Source of the DNA: Tragulus kanchil
Lineage: Eukaryota; Chordata; Mammalia; Artiodactyla; Tragulidae
Assembly: GCA_022376925.1 (NCBI GenBank)
Contig: JAIOJX010000025.1
Location: forward strand, 93,709,608 to 93,773,607
Length of the DNA stretch: 64,000 nucleotides
Direction of reading: 5' to 3'
Shown here: positions 59,397 through 64,000 of the stretch, in pieces
Layout of the letters: the number at the start of each line of letters is the position of its first letter
Position numbering within the stretch: position 1 is the first letter of the stretch
Translations under genes and position numbers: made by a program
The notes under the pieces: generated by a model
What the model was told of the DNA's origin: nothing
The model's database searches: none
The model's input: only the letters and a program-made list of their open reading frames with translations

Positions 59397-59725
59397 GGCT
59401 TCCCCTGGTGGTCCAGTGGGTAAGGACACCGCCTTGCAGTGCAAGGGGCGCCGGTTCGATCCCTGGCCTGGGAAGATCCCACGTGCCGCGGAGCGGCTGG
59501 ACTGATGTGTCCAATCACAGAGCCAGAGCTCTGGAGCACATGCGCCCAGAGCTGGCGCTCTGCGACAACAGAGGCCACCGCGATGGGAGGCCCGCAGGAG
59601 CCAAAGAACAAAGACGGATGAAAACAGAGAAATGAAAGACCAATAGAAGTGGCCCACCCGCTGCCCTCCCTCCCCAACCAGACCCCCGCCCAAAATAAAT
59701 AAATAAATAAATCTTTAAAAAAAAA
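59397..59725 (+). mobile_element. Young tRNA-derived SINE, complete reference copy
   Basis: Best copy of the family. A-box-like TGGTCCAGTGG (59409-59419) and B box GGTTCGATCCC (59453-59463) form a complete internal RNA polymerase III promoter. The body is GC-rich, followed by CCCTCCCTCCCC, (TAAA)n and an A run. A 15-bp target-site duplication AAATATCTAGTGTTG lies at 59382-59396 and 59726-59740. Confidence 0.96.
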
Positions 59726-59929
59726 AAATATCTAGTGTTGAACTTGGATTCTCAAGAGAGATCAGAACTAGACCTAGTGTAATAGCAGTTCCTACGAAAA
59801 AGACTAAAGAATTTGGGGCAATTGCAAGTTCAGTGTAGACCAACAGTGTTACTTTAAAAGCTAGAGTCTTACTTTGCATAATAAAAAGCACTGGCATGGT
59901 TATTTATAGTTTGAAAGGCACTTTTTTTT

Positions 59930-60715
59930 TTTTAAGTTGGGATTATTGAAATACAATTTATATAGTGTAAAATATCCATTTTAGTATAGTGTTCTGAGTT
60001 TCAACAAAGTCATACAGTCATATCACCATCCCTGCAATTAAGATGTAGACTATTTGAGAAATCTTAGAGGAAAAGCTTTCAGGTTTTCGCCACTGAGTAT
60101 GATGTTTGCTGTGGGTTTTTCCTATGAGGTTTTTATTGTGTTGAGGTAGCTACTTTCAATTCCTAGTTTTTGAATGTGTCATGAAAGAGTACTCAATTTT
60201 GTCAAATTGTTTTTCTTCATCAATTAAGATAATCATTTTTTTTCCCCTCACTCTGTTCATGTGGCATATTACATTTTGAAGCATCCATACAAGAATGAAT
60301 CCTACTTAGTCATGTATATAACCCTTTTATAGACTGATGATTTCTTCACACTAGTATTCTGATGAGAATTTTTGCATCATGGTTCATAAGGGATTTAGGT
60401 CTGTAGTTTGGGGGGATTTTTTTTGCTTTGGGGTCTGAAGTTTTATTGGAGTCTCTTCATCCGGCATTGGTATCCTAATGTTCCTCTCATAGAATAAGTT
60501 ACAAACTGCTCTCTCTTCAATTTTTAAAAAGTTTAATAAACATTATTACTAATTTTTCCTTAAATGTGTGGTAGAGTTCATCAATAAAAGCATCAGGTTC
60601 AAGGATTTTCTTTGTTGATAGATTTTTGAGTATTGACTTGTTCTCTTTTGTGTTAAGTTGCTTTTTTTTTTTTTCTTTCTACTGAATTATCTCAGTTCCT
60701 TTCTTGTTTCCTTTT
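59930..60715 (-). mobile_element. L1 fragments including ORF2
   Basis: 59930-60060 resembles an L1 3' UTR read backwards. From 60060 the antisense ORF2 order appears: AGAGGAAAAGCTTTCAGG, GAGTATGATGTTTGCTGTGG, TTGCATCATGGTTCATAAGG, CATAGAATAAGTTACAAAC, AAAGCATCAGGTTCAAGG. Degenerate. Part is repeated at 61267-61795. Confidence 0.85.
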
Positions 60716-60730
60716 TTTGTACATTCTGTG

Positions 60731-60942
60731 TGTGTGTTTGCCGTTCAGTCATGTCCGACTCTGTGACCTCATCGACTATAGCTTGTCAGGCATCTCTGTG
60801 CATGGAATTCTCTGGGCAAGAAAGCTAGAGTGGGTTGCCATTCCCTCCTCCAGGGGAGCTTCCCAACCCAGGGACCAAATCCAGGTCTCCTGCACTGCAG
60901 ACAGTTAGTTTCTTTACCATCTGAGCCACCAGGGAAGCCCAA
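60731..60942 (-). mobile_element. Bov-tA SINE, complete (first display)
   Basis: Antisense Bov-tA from GCCGTTCAGTCATGTCCG through GGGTTGCCATTCCCTCC to CCATCTGAGCCACCAGGG and AAGCCC. Target-site duplication ACATTCTGTG at 60721-60730 and 60943-60952. Confidence 0.94.
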
Positions 60943-60952
60943 ACATTCTGTG

Positions 60953-61266
60953 GCTAATTTCTTTGTGGTTACCATATGAATTACAGTTACTGTCCTCAAG
61001 TTTAAATGCTCTAATTTGAAGAAATAACCAGCTTTATTTCAGTAACATGCAAAATGTTTGCTCCTTGACAGCACCAGTTTTGGTGGAGTCTTCAGGGTTT
61101 TTTCTATATGGCATCATGTCATCTGCGAAGAGTGACAGTTTTACTTATTCTCTTCAGTTTCAATGTCTTTTTTTTTTCTTTTTCTTGCCTAATTTCTCTG
61201 ATTGAGACTTCCAATACTTTGTTGAATGAAAGTGGCAAGAGTGGCCGTTATTATCTTATTCCTGAT
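60953..61266 (-). mobile_element. L1 ORF2 fragment (first display)
   Basis: Antisense ORF2 text ATGGCATCATGTCATCTGCG, TGAATGAAAGTGGCAAGAG, CTTATTCCTGAT. It ends at the junction of duplication 18; the expected continuation (CTTAGAAGAAAAATC) is found only after the second copy at 62347. Confidence 0.85.
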
Positions 61267-61795
61267 AAGAGTACTCAATTTTGTCAAATTGTTTTTCTTC
61301 ATCAATTAAGATAATCATTTTTTTTCCCCTCACTCTGTTCATGTGGCATATTACATTTTGAAGCATCCATACAAGAATGAATCCTACTTAGTCATGTATA
61401 TAACCCTTTTATAGACTGATGATTTCTTCACACTAGTATTCTGATGAGAATTTTTGCATCATGGTTCATAAGGGATTTAGGTCTGTAGTTTGGGGGGATT
61501 TTTTTTGCTTTGGGGTCTGAAGTTTTATTGGAGTCTCTTCATCCGGCATTGGTATCCTAATGTTCCTCTCATAGAATAAGTTACAAACTGCTCTCTTCAA
61601 TTTTTAAAAAGTTTAATAAACATTATTACTAATTTTTCCTTAAATGTGTGGTAGAGTTCATCAATAAAAGCATCAGGTTCAAGGATTTTCTTTGTTGATA
61701 GATTTTTGAGTATTGACTTGTTCTCTTTTGTGTTAAGTTGCTTTTTTTTTTTTTCTTTCTACTGAATTATCTCAGTTCCTTTCTTGTTTCCTTTT
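61267..61795 (-). mobile_element. L1 ORF2 fragment (second display of 60186-60715)
   Basis: Repeats the L1 text that precedes the Bov-tA, at an offset of 1080-1082 bp. Confidence 0.85.
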
Positions 61796-61810
61796 TTTGT
61801 ACATTCTGTG

Positions 61811-62022
61811 TGTGTGTTTGCCGTTCAGTCATGTCCGACTCTGTGACCTCATCGACTATAGCTTGTCAGGCATCTCTGTGCATGGAATTCTCTGGGCAAG
61901 AAAGCTAGAGTGGGTTGCCATTCCCTCCTCCAGGGGAGCTTCCCAACCCAGGGACCAAATCCAGGTCTCCTGCACTGCAGACAGTTAGTTTCTTTACCAT
62001 CTGAGCCACCAGGGAAGCCCAA
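61811..62022 (-). mobile_element. Bov-tA SINE (second display of the one at 60731)
   Basis: Identical element with identical target-site duplications, 1080 bp downstream. Two independent insertions would not share flanks, so this reflects duplication 18. Confidence 0.94.
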
Positions 62023-62032
62023 ACATTCTGTG

Positions 62033-62760
62033 GCTAATTTCTTTGTGGTTACCATATGAATTACAGTTACTGTCCTCAAGTTTAAATGCTCTAATTTGAA
62101 GAAATAACCAGCTTTATTTCAGTAACATGCAAAATGTTTGCTCCTTGACAGCACCAGTTTTGGTGGAGTCTTCAGGGTTTTTTCTATATGGCATCATGTC
62201 ATCTGCGAAGAGTGACAGTTTTACTTATTCTCTTCAGTTTCAATGTCTTTTTTTTTTCTTTTTCTTGCCTAATTTCTCTGATTGAGACTTCCAATACTTT
62301 GTTGAATGAAAGTGGCAAGAGTGGCCGTTATTATCTTATTCCTGATCTTAGAAGAAAAATCTTTCCGCTTTAGCCCATTGAATACGACAGTAACTGCGTG
62401 ATTTTCATATATGGCCTTCATTATTTTGTGGTACATTCCCTCTGTACCTACTTTATTGTCAGTTTTTATCATAAATGAATGTTGAATTTTCTCAAATGTG
62501 TTTTCTGTATCTGTTGAAATGATTATGATTTTTGTCTTTCATTCTGTTAATGTGGTGTGTCTCACTGATTTGCAGGTGTCACACCATCTTTGCATCTCTG
62601 GAATAATCCTTTCTCTGGATGATCCTTTTAATGTATTGCTGAATTTGGCTTTCAGATATTTTGCTAAATATTTTTACATTTATGTTAATCAAGGATATTG
62701 GCCATTAGTTTTCTTTTCTTGTGGCCTTGTCTGGTTTTGATGTTGGGGTTACTGATAATT
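62033..62760 (-). mobile_element. L1 ORF2 fragment, continuous
   Basis: Antisense ORF2 in uninterrupted order: CATCATGTCATCTGCG, CTTATTCCTGATCTTAGAAG, GGTACATTCCCTCTG, CATAAATGAATGTTGAA, TCTGTTAATGTGGTGTG, GATATTGGCCATTAG, TGTCTGGTTTTGATG. This shows that the junction 62346/62347 is the natural one and 61266/61267 is not. Confidence 0.88.
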
Positions 62761-62828
62761 CTTCTGAATCACTAGTCTCTTAGGTTTGGAGTTACAAGTT
62801 GAAGTTACATTTCTAGTTAAACTAATAT

Positions 62829-64000
62829 TTTTTTTTGGTACTTTAGGTATAGTAATCTCTTAAATTAGAAAACAAAGTGTAGTTACAGATCATTGTTGCA
62901 GTAACACAAGCTTCTATAATTGCCCATCTATGTAGATTTATTGAAATATTTATTTCTCCATATAACTCTGTTTACTGCCTAGTGTACTTCCATTTCACTG
63001 TGCAGGATTACCTTGAACATTTCTTGCAGGGCAGGTTTGTTGGTCACTAGATCTCTCAGTGCTTGCTTATTTGTGAATATCTTAATTTCTCTGTCACTTT
63101 TGTAGGACATTTTTGCCACAAACAAGATTACTGGCTGATAGTTTGTTTCTTGCAGCATTTGAAATATGTATCAGTCTTTGGCCTCCAGATTTCTGATGAG
63201 AAATTAATGATAATCTAATTAAGGATCCCTTGTACGTGATGATTCACTTCTCTCTCACTGCTTTCAAGATTATATCTTTGCCTTTGGCTTTTCAAAGTTT
63301 GATTACAGTGTGTCTCAGTGGGTCTTTGAGTCCTTTGAACTTCTTAGATATTTATATCTTTCATCTTGGAGTTTTTAGTCATTATTTCTTCAGATACTTT
63401 CTTTCTCCTTTTCTCTTTCCCTTCTCCTATGTTGTGTATGTTGGTTCACTTACTAGTATCCCACAGGCTCATTAGGTTCTGTTTGCTTTTCTTAGGTCTT
63501 TTTCTTCTTGTTCCTCACAGTCAGTAATTTTCATTGTCCTCTCCTCATGTTCACTGATTCTTCTGTCTAATGAAGTCTGTCTTAGAATCCTTTTAGTGAA
63601 TTTCTCATTGCAGTTATTGTACTTTTCTTCTCTAGAATTTCTTTTGACCTCCTTTTTGGATTTTCTTTTTATTAATATTTCCACTTTGTTCACACATTAT
63701 TTTCTTGACTTTTTCAATATCTTTCTTTGGGTTTTTGAGCCTCTTTAAAGACAGTTGTTTTAAAATCTTTATCTAGTATATCTTCCATTCATTCTTTTGC
63801 TATGACATTTTCGGTTGATTTGTTTATTCCTTGAATGAAAATAGTTTCCTGTCTCTGCATGCCTTGTGATTTTTCCCTTGAATGAAAATTTTTTTTGGTA
63901 CTTTAGGTATAGTAATCTCTTAAATTAGAAAACAAAGTGTAGTTACAGATCATTGTTGCAGTAACACAAGCTTCTATAATTGCCCATCTATGTAGATTTA
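62829..64000. repeat. Direct duplication 19 (offset 1060 bp), cut by window end
   Basis: The last 112 bases (63889-64000) repeat 62829-62940 exactly. The window ends before the copy does, so the full length is unknown, but the offset fits the series. The preceding 8 bases (AATGAAAA) do not match the flank of copy one. Confidence 0.93.
62930..63880 (-). mobile_element. Probable old LINE 5'-type sequence
   Basis: T-rich text with GCAGGGCAGGTTTGTTGGTC, TTCAAAGTTTGATTACAG, TTGAGCCTCTTTAAAGAC, AGTTGTTTTAAAATC, TGCCTTGTGATTTTT is familiar from widespread old mammalian L1 sequence read backwards. I cannot name the subfamily. It is followed by duplication 19. Confidence 0.6.

Larger units (their letters stand above)
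60186..62346. repeat. Direct duplication 18 (offset 1080-1082 bp, no spacer)
   Basis: 60186-61266 is followed at once by 61267-62346. The only difference I saw is CTCTCTCTTC versus CTCTCTTC. The repeated unit holds a Bov-tA with its target-site duplication between two L1 fragments, so the same insertion event is shown twice. Confidence 0.96.

Noticed and set aside
59198..59677. Reverse-strand 159-residue frame
   Set aside because: Most of it is antisense translation of the young SINE; the same GC-rich body produces similar frames at every copy of the family.
1..64000. A periodic biological repeat or array with an approximately 1.1 kb unit
   Set aside because: The paired units do not resemble one another from site to site. 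Only the spacing is constant, so there is no common unit as in a satellite, CRISPR or gene array.
12107..64000. Further FAM13A exons downstream
   Set aside because: I looked for the continuation of the RhoGAP domain (VPPGLEG-like text) and saw none. FAM13A introns are long, so the next exon probably lies beyond the window.

Overview
This is a piece of a ruminant nuclear genome. It is AT-rich and dominated by introns. The taxonomic call rests on interspersed repeats: a 1.2 kb BovB LINE reverse-transcriptase fragment, several Bov-tA SINEs, CHR-type tRNA-derived SINEs of the cetacean-hippo-ruminant lineage, and artiodactyl-style L1 3' ends. One further tRNA-derived SINE family has near-identical copies, intact A and B boxes, long A tails and clean target-site duplications, so it was recently active. 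I cannot name the species.

Only one protein-coding segment can be supported: a 178-bp internal exon on the + strand (11929-12106) with a polypyrimidine tract/AG acceptor and a GTAAGT donor. It encodes the C-terminal part of a RhoGAP domain matching FAM13A. The window is therefore read as intron - exon - intron of FAM13A, with about 12 kb upstream and 52 kb downstream containing no other exon I could recognise. All the other open reading frames are chance frames, mostly inside repeats. No RNA gene, CRISPR array or bacterial-type feature was seen.

The dominant oddity is structural. Nineteen direct duplications, all with an offset of about 1.04-1.16 kb, are spread from end to end (1-5.9, 9.2-11.4, 12.7-16.6, 18.6-22.8, 25.0-27.3, 30.2-32.5, 37.9-40.2, 42.9-47.2, 47.3-49.4, 50.3-54.5, 54.7-56.9, 60.2-62.3 and 62.8-64.0 kb). 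Copies are almost identical, differing mainly in homopolymer length. Some neighbours overlap, leaving pieces of about 160-320 bp present three times. Where a spacer separates two copies, it often reads as a corrupted version of the sequence that follows the second copy or precedes the first. That is what unmerged, error-rich overlapping contig ends would look like. I regard the duplications as assembly artefacts until long reads show otherwise. If so, about 20 kb of the window is redundant and the true locus is about 44 kb. The exon lies outside every duplicated block.

Outside the duplications the sequence is ordinary ruminant intron: SINEs, L1 fragments in both orientations, MIR and L2 relics, a few CA/TA microsatellites, and unique AT-rich DNA. 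I found no convincing novel biological system. The findings worth a second look are the duplication pattern with its junction signatures and the young SINE family.
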